From J005 sp964613235 (GTDB taxonomy: Bacteria > Pseudomonadota > Zetaproteobacteria > Mariprofundales > Mariprofundaceae): a DNA stretch of 7,729 nucleotides. Positions 1-7,206 of the stretch are shown one piece after another (position 1 is the first letter of the stretch; the number at the start of each line of letters is the position of its first letter). The position numbers were made by a program, and so were the translations under genes. The stretch lies in the NCBI GenBank assembly GCA_964613235.1, contig CAZTGM010000063.1, positions 1 to 7,729 of the forward strand, given 5' to 3'. Under the pieces are notes generated by a model. The model saw nothing but the letters and a program-made list of their open reading frames with translations. It did no database searches and was not told the origin of the DNA.

Positions 1-39
1 GATCTCACCACCAACAAAATGGAAGCCTCGAAATGACGG

Positions 40-67
40 TTGATCGAGGTCCCCACAAATATATAAT
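40..67 (+). promoter_or_regulatory. Predicted sigma70 promoter for aspS cluster
   Basis: TTGATC (40-45) and a perfect TATAAT (62-67) are separated by 16 bases, an acceptable sigma70 arrangement. Transcription would begin near 74 and leave a leader of roughly 180 bases before aspS. The inverted repeat CCTCGA/TCGAGG (26-49) overlaps the -35 box and could be an operator, though a 6-bp repeat may be chance. Predicted by eye only. Confidence 0.45.
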
Positions 68-125
68 CTCTAATCTACATTTAATTGCTCGTCAGGGGGA
101 TGAAAATCAAGAGGGTTTGCCGTGT

Positions 126-155
126 TTGATGCAGGGGTTGATTCGCATAGATAAT
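126..155 (+). promoter_or_regulatory. Alternative weak promoter upstream of aspS
   Basis: TTGATG (126-131) and GATAAT (150-155) are separated by 18 bases, giving 4/6 and 5/6 matches to the sigma70 consensus. It would give a leader of about 90 bases. It is weaker than the candidate at 40-67, and either, both or neither may be used. Confidence 0.25.
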
Positions 156-251
156 TTGCTGTGCCGGGAAATGTTGAATCAGACTTTGCCTGATCCCGCC
201 GGCATCGGTATGCTGCGCCATCCCTTTTTCAGGGGTATCCGGAGGTAGTCA

Positions 252-2036
252 ATGTTGCCACGTACGCATTGTGGAGATTTCAGGGTTGTACATATCGATC
301 AGCAGGCGCGCCTGTGCGGCTGGGTGGAAACCAACCGCGATCATGGCGGTGTCATTTTTCTTGATGTGCGTGACCGAAGCGGCCTGGTGCAGGTCGTCGT
401 ACATCCGGATACCGAGCAGGAGCATGCGTTGGCGCACAGCTTGCGGCAGCAGGATGTCATTGAAGTAACCGGGGTTGTTATCGCGCGTTCGCCGGAAACG
501 GTGAACAACAAGCTGGCCTCCGGTGGTGTCGAGGTAAAGGCCAGTGCGATCAAGGTGCTGAACCGCTCGGAAACACCACCGTTTCCGATTGAGGATGATT
601 GCGAAACAGGTGAGCAACATCGCCTCGAATATCGTTATCTGGATTTGCGGCGGGCCAAAATGCAAAACCTGATGGTGTTGCGTCATCGCGTTGTACATGC
701 GGCACGTAATTATCTCGACAATCTCGGTTTTCTGGATATCGAAACGCCGATCCTGAACAAATCCACACCGGAGGGTGCGCGCGACTATCTGGTTCCTTCG
801 CGTGTCTATCCGGGGTCATTTTTTGCCCTGCCGCAGAGTCCGCAGATTTTCAAACAGCTGTTGATGGTTGCCGGCATGGATCGCTATTATCAGATTGCAC
901 GCTGTTTCCGCGATGAGGATCTGCGTGCCGATCGTCAGCCGGAATTCACGCAGGTGGATCTGGAAATGTCGTTTGTTGAACAGGATGATGTCATGGCTGC
1001 TGCAGAAGGGCTGTTACGTGCCATGTTTGAGGCAGGAGTCGGCATTCATCTGCCGGAAGTGTTTCCACGCATGACTTATACCGAAGCCATGGACAAATAC
1101 GGGCTGGATCGGCCGGACATCCGTTTTAGCCTGGAACATGTGAATATTACCGATTTGATGCTGCGGGTGGATTTCAAGGTGTTCCGCGAGCCGGCAGAAA
1201 AGGGTGGTCTGGTCAAGGTCATGCGCGTGCCAGGTGGCGGCGCATTAAGCCGGAAACAGATCGACGATTATACGAAGTTCGTATCGGTGTATGGCGCCAA
1301 AGGTCTGGCCTGGATCAAGGTGAACGATCGCAACAATCTGCCGGAAGGTTTGCAATCGCCGATTGTCAAATTCCTGCCCGAGGATGTGCTGTGCGATATT
1401 CTGACGCGCTGCGAGGCCGAAGACGGTGATGTACTGTTTTTCGGTGCCGGCGATGCCCGCATTGTCAACGATGCTCTGGGGCATTTGCGCGTGAAGGTGG
1501 CGCATGATATGGGACTGATCGCAGACAATGATCACCGCTTTGTCTGGATTGTGGATTTCCCGATGTTCGCGTGGAATGCGGATGAAAAGAAGCTGGATGC
1601 GCTGCATCATCCGTTTACTGCGCCTTATGCAGAAGATCTCGAATTGCTGGAAAGTGATCCGCTGGCTATGCGTTCACAGGCCTATGATCTGGTCTGGAAC
1701 GGTACCGAAATCGGTGGTGGTTCTATTCGTATTCACCAGCCGGAAGTGCAGGCCAGGGTGTTTCATGCACTGGGTATTTCCGATGAGGAAGCTGAAACGA
1801 AATTCGGCTTTTTGGTGACGGCGCTGAAATATGGTGCACCACCACATGGCGGACTGGCCTTTGGTCTGGATCGTATTCTGGCGCTGATGGCCAATGTTGA
1901 TTCCATTCGCGATGTGATTGCTTTCCCGAAAACACAGAAAGCAGCCGATCTGATGTGCGATGCGCCGGGCGAAGTGGCCGAGGCGCAGCTCAAGGAACTG
2001 GGGTTGAGAATCCGCAAAAACGCATTGGTTTCGTAG
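252..2036 (+). CDS. aspS: Aspartyl-tRNA synthetase (bacterial type, class II)
   Basis: Charges tRNA(Asp) with aspartate using ATP in the cytoplasm. The 594 residues match the usual bacterial length (E. coli about 590) and align end to end from memory. The order is an N-terminal OB-fold anticodon-binding domain (about 1-110, with CGWVETNRDHGG), the flipping loop STPEGARDYLVPSR (171-184), the aspartate/ATP site QSPQIFKQ (195-202), class II motif 2 FRDEDLRADRQPEFTQ (219-234), the bacterial insertion (GAD) domain (about 290-420), and motif 3 GLAFGLDR (534-541, R541). The start is set by GGAGG at 241-245, six bases before the ATG. Residue 31 is His, the residue reported in non-discriminating AspRS such as that of Pseudomonas aeruginosa, so the enzyme may also make Asp-tRNA(Asn) for amidation by GatCAB. 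Function as AspRS is secure; tRNA specificity is inferred. It is the first gene of a same-strand cluster; the 47-base gap to the next gene shows no strong terminator. Confidence 0.98.
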   Translation: MLPRTHCGDFRVVHIDQQARLCGWVETNRDHGGVIFLDVRDRSGLVQVVVHPDTEQEHALAHSLRQQDVIEVTGVVIARSPETVNNKLASGGVEVKASAIKVLNRSETPPFPIEDDCETGEQHRLEYRYLDLRRAKMQNLMVLRHRVVHAARNYLDNLGFLDIETPILNKSTPEGARDYLVPSRVYPGSFFALPQSPQIFKQLLMVAGMDRYYQIARCFRDEDLRADRQPEFTQVDLEMSFVEQDDVMAAAEGLLRAMFEAGVGIHLPEVFPRMTYTEAMDKYGLDRPDIRFSLEHVNITDLMLRVDFKVFREPAEKGGLVKVMRVPGGGALSRKQIDDYTKFVSVYGAKGLAWIKVNDRNNLPEGLQSPIVKFLPEDVLCDILTRCEAEDGDVLFFGAGDARIVNDALGHLRVKVAHDMGLIADNDHRFVWIVDFPMFAWNADEKKLDALHHPFTAPYAEDLELLESDPLAMRSQAYDLVWNGTEIGGGSIRIHQPEVQARVFHALGISDEEAETKFGFLVTALKYGAPPHGGLAFGLDRILALMANVDSIRDVIAFPKTQKAADLMCDAPGEVAEAQLKELGLRIRKNALVS

Positions 2037-2083
2037 GCAACAGACCTTTGACAAGCAGGCCTGACCGGCCGATCATACAAGGC

Positions 2084-2368
2084 ATGCGATTTATCTTGAT
2101 AGCCGCGCTGTTTGCATTGATCTCCTGCACCCATCCGCCAACGCAGGAGATGGCCAATGCGCGTTCGGCTATTCAGACAGCCAGGGCTTTGCCAGGCGAG
2201 CAGCCGCAGGCAACGGAAGCGTTGCGCGATGCTGAGCAGCAGCTGGATATGGCCAGTCAGGCGATCCGCGAAAAGGATTTTACGCTGGCGCGGGAAAAAG
2301 CACTTGCAGCCAAGCACAGCGCCCGACGGGCAGCAAAAATCAAGCAACAAAAAACGAATCATCAGTAA
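2084..2368 (+). CDS. Small DUF4398-like lipoprotein
   Basis: A predicted lipoprotein of 94 residues with unknown biochemical role. The N-terminus is a lipoprotein signal: MRF, a hydrophobic stretch, then lipobox L-I-S-C with Cys15 as the likely lipidated residue. The mature part (about 80 residues) is rich in Ala, Gln, Lys and Glu, with spacing typical of long amphipathic helices. The pattern of alternating A..A/L..A repeats (ATEALRDAEQQLDMASQAI, then ALAAKHSARRAA) resembles DUF4398 proteins, which often sit beside envelope genes. The frame is open upstream to 1955 inside aspS; I chose the ATG at 2084 because it begins the signal peptide. The ribosome binding site is poor (AAGG almost abutting the start), so translation may depend on aspS readthrough. 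It lies 47 bases after aspS and 16 bases before icd, so it is probably cotranscribed with both. The protein is almost surely real; the family name is tentative. Confidence 0.8.
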   Translation: MRFILIAALFALISCTHPPTQEMANARSAIQTARALPGEQPQATEALRDAEQQLDMASQAIREKDFTLAREKALAAKHSARRAAKIKQQKTNHQ

Positions 2369-2384
2369 TACGAGAGGTTGAATC

Positions 2385-4133
2385 ATGGCATTCGATAAAA
2401 TCCAGGTACCCGAGCAGGGCGAGAAAATCACAATGGGTGAAGATGGGAAGTTGCAGGTGCCGGACCAGCCGATTGTTGCCTTTATCGAGGGCGATGGCAT
2501 TGGACCGGATATCTGGAAGGCAAGCCGGCATATTCTGGATTCAGCAGTCGAGAAGGCTTATGGTGGCAGGCGCAAGCTGGCCTGGATGGAAGTATTTGCC
2601 GGTGAGAAAGCGTGGAATATGTTCGGTAAGAGCGATGAGAGCTGGTTGCCGCAGGAAACGCTGGATGCATTTTCAGAGTATCTGATTGGTTTGAAAGGGC
2701 CACTGACCACGCCGATTGGCGGTGGTATCACATCGCTGAATGTGGCATTGCGGCAAAAGCTGGATCTGTATGTGTGCCTGCGTCCGGTGCGTTATTTTGA
2801 AGGAGTGCCTAGCCCGGTCAAACGGCCTGAGGATGTGAATATGGTGATTTTCCGTGAAAACACGGAAGACATCTATGCCGGTATTGAATGGCCGGAGGGT
2901 TCGGATGAAGTGCGCAAGCTGCGCGATTTTCTGATGAATGAAATGGGTGTGAACAAGATTCGGTTTCCTGAAACCTGTGGTCTGGGCGTCAAGCCAGTAT
3001 CACGCGAGGGAACCGAACGTCTGGTACGCGCAGCCATTGAATATGCCATTGATAACGATTTGCCTTCAGTGACGCTGGTACACAAAGGCAATATTATGAA
3101 ATACACCGAAGGCGCGTTCCGCAACTGGGGTTATGAGCTGGCCAAACGCGAATTTGATGCAAAGGAAATCGATGGCGGACCATGGTGCCAGTTGCCCAAT
3201 GGCATTATTATCAAGGATGCCATTGCGGATATTGCGCTGCAGCAGGTATTGACCCGTGCCAGTGAATTTTCAGTGATTGCCACGCTAAATCTGAATGGTG
3301 ATTACCTGTCCGATGCGCTGGCTGCGCAGGTTGGTGGCATTGGCATTGCGCCGGGCGCCAATATCAACTATGAAACTGGCCATGCCATTTTCGAGGCCAC
3401 GCATGGTACGGCACCCAAATATGCGGGCAAGAACATGGTCAACCCTTCTTCAGTTACTTTGTCCGGTGCCATGATGTTGCGCTATATAGGTTGGGGTGAG
3501 GCCGCTGATCTTATCGAGCAAGGTATCGGCGGTGCGATTTCGGCCAAGACGGTGACCTATGATTTCCACCGTCTGATGGAAGGTGCTACCAAGCTGACCA
3601 CGTCCCAGTTTGCCGATGCCGTTGTCGCCCATATGGATGGCGATGCGACCGCATCCGAGGAAGAGGAAGCCAACCAGTACGACCAGCTGGCGGCCCGTTT
3701 TAAGGAGCTGTTTGAAGCGGGTGCGGAGAAAACCAACGAATTTGCCAAGATAGCCATGGAAAAGGCACGTGAGCAGCTGACGGCTGCCGGTGCATTCAGT
3801 GAAGAGCAGGGCAAGCGTCTGAAGGTATTTCTGGAGCGTGATTTTGCACATATGGCTTCTTCATTCGGCGACGAGGCTGCTGAAAAACTGAATCCTTCCC
3901 GTCTGGGGGTGGGGGCGATGGCTTCACTGGCCTCCATGTTGCGGGCCGCCGGGGAGGTGTTGTCATCGGTAGCGGAAAAAGCGGATCAGGCCTTAAGTTG
4001 TCGCTCGGGTGAGATCACCAGTGCGGGCACGCTGACCTGCATTGCCTGTGGGCATGAGATTCATCTGAAGAAAACCGGTCGTGTGCCACCGTGTCCGAAA
4101 TGCCATGCGACGGAGTATCGCAAGAGTTATTAA
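2385..4133 (+). CDS. icd: NADP isocitrate dehydrogenase fused to C-terminal DUF1451-like zinc-ribbon domain
   Basis: Oxidative decarboxylation of isocitrate to 2-oxoglutarate with NADP+, a TCA step in the cytoplasm. Residues 1-417 align along their whole length with E. coli Icd (416 residues). Substrate residues are present: S117 and N119 in GGGITSLNVALRQ, R123, R133, R157, Y164 and K234. Metal ligands D306 and D310 are present, as are NADP determinants K345, Y346, Y392 and R396. S117 matches the serine that AceK phosphorylates in E. coli, though the preceding Arg is Thr here. The 582-residue protein then continues about 165 residues: an acidic linker (SEEEEANQ), charged helices (about 430-535), and a zinc ribbon with C552-x2-C555-x14-C570-x2-C573. 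This part looks like a DUF1451/YbeL domain, recalled from memory. Its role is unknown; regulation, metal sensing or partner binding are guesses. Start: GAGAGG at 2372-2377, seven bases upstream. No ribosome binding site precedes the internal Met417, so a separate product is unlikely. Confidence 0.96.
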   Translation: MAFDKIQVPEQGEKITMGEDGKLQVPDQPIVAFIEGDGIGPDIWKASRHILDSAVEKAYGGRRKLAWMEVFAGEKAWNMFGKSDESWLPQETLDAFSEYLIGLKGPLTTPIGGGITSLNVALRQKLDLYVCLRPVRYFEGVPSPVKRPEDVNMVIFRENTEDIYAGIEWPEGSDEVRKLRDFLMNEMGVNKIRFPETCGLGVKPVSREGTERLVRAAIEYAIDNDLPSVTLVHKGNIMKYTEGAFRNWGYELAKREFDAKEIDGGPWCQLPNGIIIKDAIADIALQQVLTRASEFSVIATLNLNGDYLSDALAAQVGGIGIAPGANINYETGHAIFEATHGTAPKYAGKNMVNPSSVTLSGAMMLRYIGWGEAADLIEQGIGGAISAKTVTYDFHRLMEGATKLTTSQFADAVVAHMDGDATASEEEEANQYDQLAARFKELFEAGAEKTNEFAKIAMEKAREQLTAAGAFSEEQGKRLKVFLERDFAHMASSFGDEAAEKLNPSRLGVGAMASLASMLRAAGEVLSSVAEKADQALSCRSGEITSAGTLTCIACGHEIHLKKTGRVPPCPKCHATEYRKSY

Positions 4134-4870
4134 TGCACTTATATCATCGCTACGGCCTGTTTTTATGGTTGTTGCTGCCATTCACGGCACAGGCAGGTCT
4201 TTTCGATGATGTGCTGGACTCGCTGAATGATACGGCGGGGAGCATGGCCTCTCCTGCCGCATCAGCGCTTTCTGATCAGGATATCGTCGCAGGCATAAAA
4301 CAGGCTTTGCAGGAAGGCGCCAAACGTGCAGTCAAGCACATTGCCAGGCCGGATGGTTACTGGAAAAATGTGGATATCCGCATTTCGTTACCGGATCAAT
4401 GGCAGCAAGCAGCGAAGCTTATGCGTCAGGCGGGTATGGGATCGTATGTTGATGACCTTGAATTGCGTATGAACAGGGCGGCCGAGGCATCGGCTCCCAA
4501 AGCCAGGTCAATTTTTACGGACGCAGTCAAGGCAATGACGTTTGATGATGTACGTTCCATATGGCAAGGGCCGGACGATGCGGCAACGCGCTATTTTGAG
4601 AAAAAGACACACAAGAAATTAACAGCAGCTTTTTCTCCGGTTGTACATCAGGAACTTGAACGTTCCGGCGCAGTGCAATCATGGCGACGTTTTTCTCAGG
4701 GCTATGCCAGTTTGCCACTGGTTGGCGACTATCTGAATGACGACCTTGATGCCTATGTGACCGACAAGGCATTGCAGGGCTTGTTTCTGATGCTGGGCAG
4801 GGAAGAAGCAAAGGTTCGCCACGATCCTGCTGCGCGCACAACGGAACTTCTGCGAAAGGTGTTTCAGTAG
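4133..4870 (+). CDS. Periplasmic DUF4197 family protein
   Basis: A 245-residue exported protein of unknown function that matches DUF4197 over nearly its full length. An N-terminal signal peptide (hydrophobic LFLWLLLPF) ends at a signal peptidase I site, A-Q-A21|G22, with no lipobox. Family landmarks are IVAGIKQALQEGAKRAV (51-67), the DGYWKN and IRISLPDQ strand region (74-88), MNRAAE (113-118), AVKAMTFDD (131-139), ATRYFEKKT (151-159), DLDAYVTDKALQGLF (204-218), and the closing RTTELLRKVF. The frame is open further upstream, to 4091. I chose the ATG at 4133 because it precedes the signal peptide and overlaps the icd stop as TAATG. The nearest purine-rich site is too distant, so translation is probably coupled to icd. 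That makes it the best candidate functional partner of the unusual Icd, although one is cytoplasmic and the other periplasmic. The family call is confident; a function cannot be given. Confidence 0.92.
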   Translation: MHLYHRYGLFLWLLLPFTAQAGLFDDVLDSLNDTAGSMASPAASALSDQDIVAGIKQALQEGAKRAVKHIARPDGYWKNVDIRISLPDQWQQAAKLMRQAGMGSYVDDLELRMNRAAEASAPKARSIFTDAVKAMTFDDVRSIWQGPDDAATRYFEKKTHKKLTAAFSPVVHQELERSGAVQSWRRFSQGYASLPLVGDYLNDDLDAYVTDKALQGLFLMLGREEAKVRHDPAARTTELLRKVFQ

Positions 4871-4872
4871 CT

Positions 4873-6309
4873 TTAGATCACCTTGGAAAAATTCGAGTCG
4901 CCTTTCTTTTTCTGCAAATATTCATCGAAGGCCATGGCGATATTGCGGATGAGCAAGCGGCCAGCTGGTAATACGTGCAGCGAATCGGGCTGCAATTCGA
5001 CCAGACCATCGGCGGCAAATTCTTCCAGGTCACTTAAGGCATCAGCGAAATGCTCTCGAAACGAGATGCCGAATCGTTGCTCAAACCAGCCGAAGTCCAG
5101 TGCGAAATCGCACATCAGGCGCATGATGACATGGCGGCGCAGATGATCTTCATCGGACAGGATATAGCCCCGGAATACGGGGAATTGACCTGCTTCAATG
5201 GCTTCAGTATAGGCAGCCATATCTTTCTGATTCTGGAAGAAGGCGCCACCGACATAGCCGATGGAAGTTACGCCCAGACCAATCAGATCGCAGTCGGCCA
5301 TGGTCGAGTAGCCCTGGAAATTGCGATATAATTTGCCCTGTTGTTGGGCGGTGGTCAGCTCGTCGTCCGGTTTGGCAAAGTGATCCATGCCAATAAACAC
5401 ATAACCGGCATCGAGCAACTTGTTGATGCTGTGTTCGAGAATATTCAGTTTTTCCTGTGGGCTCGGAAGGTCCCCCTCATCGATACGGCGTTGCGGCATG
5501 AACATATGCGGCAGATGTGCATAATTGAACAGCGCGATACGGTCCGGCGAGAAATCGATGATCGTATCCAGCGTGCGATCAAAGGTTTCCACTGTCTGGT
5601 GGGGCAGGCCGTACATCAGGTCGATATTGATGGACTGGAAGCCCTGTTCCCGTGCCTCGTTGAGTACGCGTAATGTTTCTTCTTTGGACTGAATGCGATT
5701 CACTGCCTTTTGTACAGTCGGATCGAAATCCTGTACGCCCATGCTCATGCGGTTGAAGCCGACTTCGCGCAGCACGGCAACGGTCTGTTCATTGCATTCG
5801 CGCGGATCGATTTCAATGCTGAATTCGCCTTCATCATCGGCGGCGAAATCGAAACGCTGTTTCAGTTTATCCATCAGTGTGCGAATTTGTTCATCATTCA
5901 GAAATGTTGGCGTGCCACCACCAAAATGTAGTTGCGTGACCTTGCGACCGACATGCTGTTCATCATGCCCCATGCTATCGGCAACCAGATCGATTTCCCG
6001 GCATAGCAGTTCAAGATAGGGCACGGCGCGTTCGTATTGTTTGGTGACGATTTTGTTGCAGCCGCAGTAATAGCAAACCGTATTGCAGAACGGGATATGC
6101 ACATACAGCGACAAGGGTGCAGGGTCAGTAGCTACCCTGGCCAGCGTTTGCGTATATTCGGTGGCACCCACGCCTGTATGGAACATGGGTGCTGTCGGGT
6201 AAGAGGTGTAGCGCGGGCCTGCCTTGTCGTATTTCCGGATCAGCTCCAGGTTGAAAAGATCAGCGCCTCCCAAACGGGAGGCGCCGGAATCGGAAGTCGA
6301 GTCAGTCAT
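4873..6309 (-). CDS. hemN: Oxygen-independent coproporphyrinogen III oxidase (radical SAM)
   Basis: Converts coproporphyrinogen III to protoporphyrinogen IX in heme synthesis without O2, using S-adenosylmethionine and a [4Fe-4S] cluster in the cytoplasm. The 478 residues compare with 457 in E. coli HemN. Near the N-terminus is the HemN-specific GPRYTSYPTA (31-40), followed by the cluster motif C75-x3-C79-x2-C82-x-C84 in HIPFCNTVCYYCGCNK. The SAM-binding GGGTPT lies at 130-135, GVQDFD at 191-196, the HemN-type RNFQGYST at 329-336, and a C-terminal HemN_C region follows. These separate true HemN from HemW-like paralogues, which lack the final Cys of CxxxCxxCxC. The first Met is kept because conserved sequence begins within about 20 residues. 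Its start overlaps the stop of the upstream tri-heme cytochrome gene by one base (TGATG) and has no strong ribosome binding site of its own, which suggests translational coupling. Its stop lies two bases from that of the DUF4197 gene. Confidence 0.97.
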   Translation of the reverse strand: MTDSTSDSGASRLGGADLFNLELIRKYDKAGPRYTSYPTAPMFHTGVGATEYTQTLARVATDPAPLSLYVHIPFCNTVCYYCGCNKIVTKQYERAVPYLELLCREIDLVADSMGHDEQHVGRKVTQLHFGGGTPTFLNDEQIRTLMDKLKQRFDFAADDEGEFSIEIDPRECNEQTVAVLREVGFNRMSMGVQDFDPTVQKAVNRIQSKEETLRVLNEAREQGFQSINIDLMYGLPHQTVETFDRTLDTIIDFSPDRIALFNYAHLPHMFMPQRRIDEGDLPSPQEKLNILEHSINKLLDAGYVFIGMDHFAKPDDELTTAQQQGKLYRNFQGYSTMADCDLIGLGVTSIGYVGGAFFQNQKDMAAYTEAIEAGQFPVFRGYILSDEDHLRRHVIMRLMCDFALDFGWFEQRFGISFREHFADALSDLEEFAADGLVELQPDSLHVLPAGRLLIRNIAMAFDEYLQKKKGDSNFSKVI

Positions 6310-7148
6310 CAGTTCTTGTATGCCCTCATGTAAGCAATGATATCCTGAATATCGTCGGAAGAAAGTTTCTCCACTTTCTTGCCCGCGCGGTCGACATGGC
6401 GGCCATGACGAATGCGCAGGTCAAGCAGACGATCATCCAGATCGGCAATGGTACGGTTGGCGGCAGCATTGCCAATCAGTTTGATATGTGCCGGTGTGGC
6501 GTGGCACTTGCTGCAGTTCTGTTCAAATAGTTGCTTGCCTTTGGCCGGGTTGGCCATGTAACGGAGGGAATAGACATAATTGGCGATATCCGCGATGTCC
6601 TCGTTGCTCAGCTGATGGCGTTTGCTGGTCATCAGCGTGCCGGGGCGACCATAGCGCATGGTATGTACGATTTCTTTCAGACTAAGCTTGGTGTAAACGA
6701 GGTTTTTGGCACCTACACCGGTGACGGCACGACCGTCAACACCATGACAGGATGAACATACTTCTTTGAAGCGTTTTTTACCATTGGCCAGGTCAGGTTT
6801 GTAATCGAAGGTTTTGATATAATCGATAACGGCTTCGATTTCCAGTGCATCGAGTGAATATTTTTTCGGTGTCATGGCTGTGCCTTTTACACCATAGGTG
6901 ATAATGCGGCGCAATTCATCGCGGCTGACATACTGGGCAATAGCGCGATGATTACGAGCCGGAAACGGTTTCAGTTTCTTGCCATAGTCACTGACCTCAC
7001 CACTTTTGCCATGACACATGGCACAATTGGCTTCATAAAGGGCCTTGCCATCCAGTGTTTTGGCTGCAGATGCCGGCATTGACGATGAAAGAAATGCCAT
7101 GACACAAACTGCAGCCAGGGCGATATTTGAAAATTTGATTGTTCGCAT
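6309..7148 (-). CDS. Periplasmic tri-heme cytochrome c
   Basis: A 279-residue exported electron carrier with three class I cytochrome c modules in tandem. A signal peptide ends near A-S-A-A (about residue 28). Heme-binding CxxCH motifs are C42/C45/H46 (CAMCH), C131/C134/H135 (CSSCH) and C212/C215/H216 (CSKCH). Likely axial Met ligands are M92 in module 1 (GTAMTPKK) and M173 in module 2 (GTLMTSKR). Module 3 has no Met at the equivalent place and carries H248 and H251 (RHGRHVD) instead. The frame is open to 7235, but the ATG at 7148 starts the signal peptide and has GGAGGAG (complement of 7154-7160) five bases upstream. The gene has its own promoter and is followed directly by hemN in an overlapping arrangement. 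Redox partners cannot be read from sequence; a terminal oxidase or a lithotrophic donor chain is a reasonable guess. I recognise no gene name. Confidence 0.93.
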   Translation of the reverse strand: MRTIKFSNIALAAVCVMAFLSSSMPASAAKTLDGKALYEANCAMCHGKSGEVSDYGKKLKPFPARNHRAIAQYVSRDELRRIITYGVKGTAMTPKKYSLDALEIEAVIDYIKTFDYKPDLANGKKRFKEVCSSCHGVDGRAVTGVGAKNLVYTKLSLKEIVHTMRYGRPGTLMTSKRHQLSNEDIADIANYVYSLRYMANPAKGKQLFEQNCSKCHATPAHIKLIGNAAANRTIADLDDRLLDLRIRHGRHVDRAGKKVEKLSSDDIQDIIAYMRAYKN

Positions 7149-7206
7149 AGACTCTCCTCCCGTAACGCAAGTGCTAACCTGAATGATAGGTAAATTCAAG
7201 CAGGCC

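Larger units (their letters stand above)
1..251 (+). other. aspS upstream leader region, no convincing gene
   Basis: I see no recognisable gene in this stretch. An open frame from 33 to 248 would give 71 residues, but it has no ribosome binding site, resembles no family I know, and would start upstream of the best promoter. Its stop codon (246-248) falls between the aspS Shine-Dalgarno and start codon, so a short leader peptide coupled to aspS cannot be fully excluded. The region holds two sigma70-like promoter candidates and a 6-bp inverted repeat, CCTCGA (26-31) and TCGAGG (44-49), whose right arm overlaps the first -35 box. The segment ends with GGAGG at 241-245, well placed for aspS. Confidence 0.5.

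Noticed and set aside
33..248. 71-residue plus-strand open frame upstream of aspS
   Set aside because: No ribosome binding site, no recognisable family, and it starts upstream of the best promoter. A shorter version from 129 has a GAGGG 13 bases before its ATG, which is too far. Its stop next to the aspS start is noted as a curiosity only.
249..698. 149-residue minus-strand open frame opposite aspS
   Set aside because: Lies fully opposite a well-conserved part of aspS and shows no family features; a shadow of aspS codon usage.
2054..2070. GGCC-tgacc-GGCC as a terminator after aspS
   Set aside because: Only a four-base palindromic stem without a U-run, and the next gene follows within 20 bases; a terminator is unlikely.
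1763..2500. 245-residue minus-strand open frame across aspS, the lipoprotein and icd
   Set aside because: Covers parts of three confident plus-strand genes, has low-complexity unrecognisable sequence and no ribosome binding site; a shadow frame.
3633..4133. Internal start at Met417 making the zinc-ribbon domain a separate protein
   Set aside because: No Shine-Dalgarno-like sequence precedes the ATG at 3633 and the frame is continuous with icd, so a fusion is the simpler reading.
5341..5673. Plus-strand open frames opposite hemN (also 5050-5331, 5710-5931, 6037-6333)
   Set aside because: hemN is complete and conserved across this stretch; these frames show no motifs or start signals.
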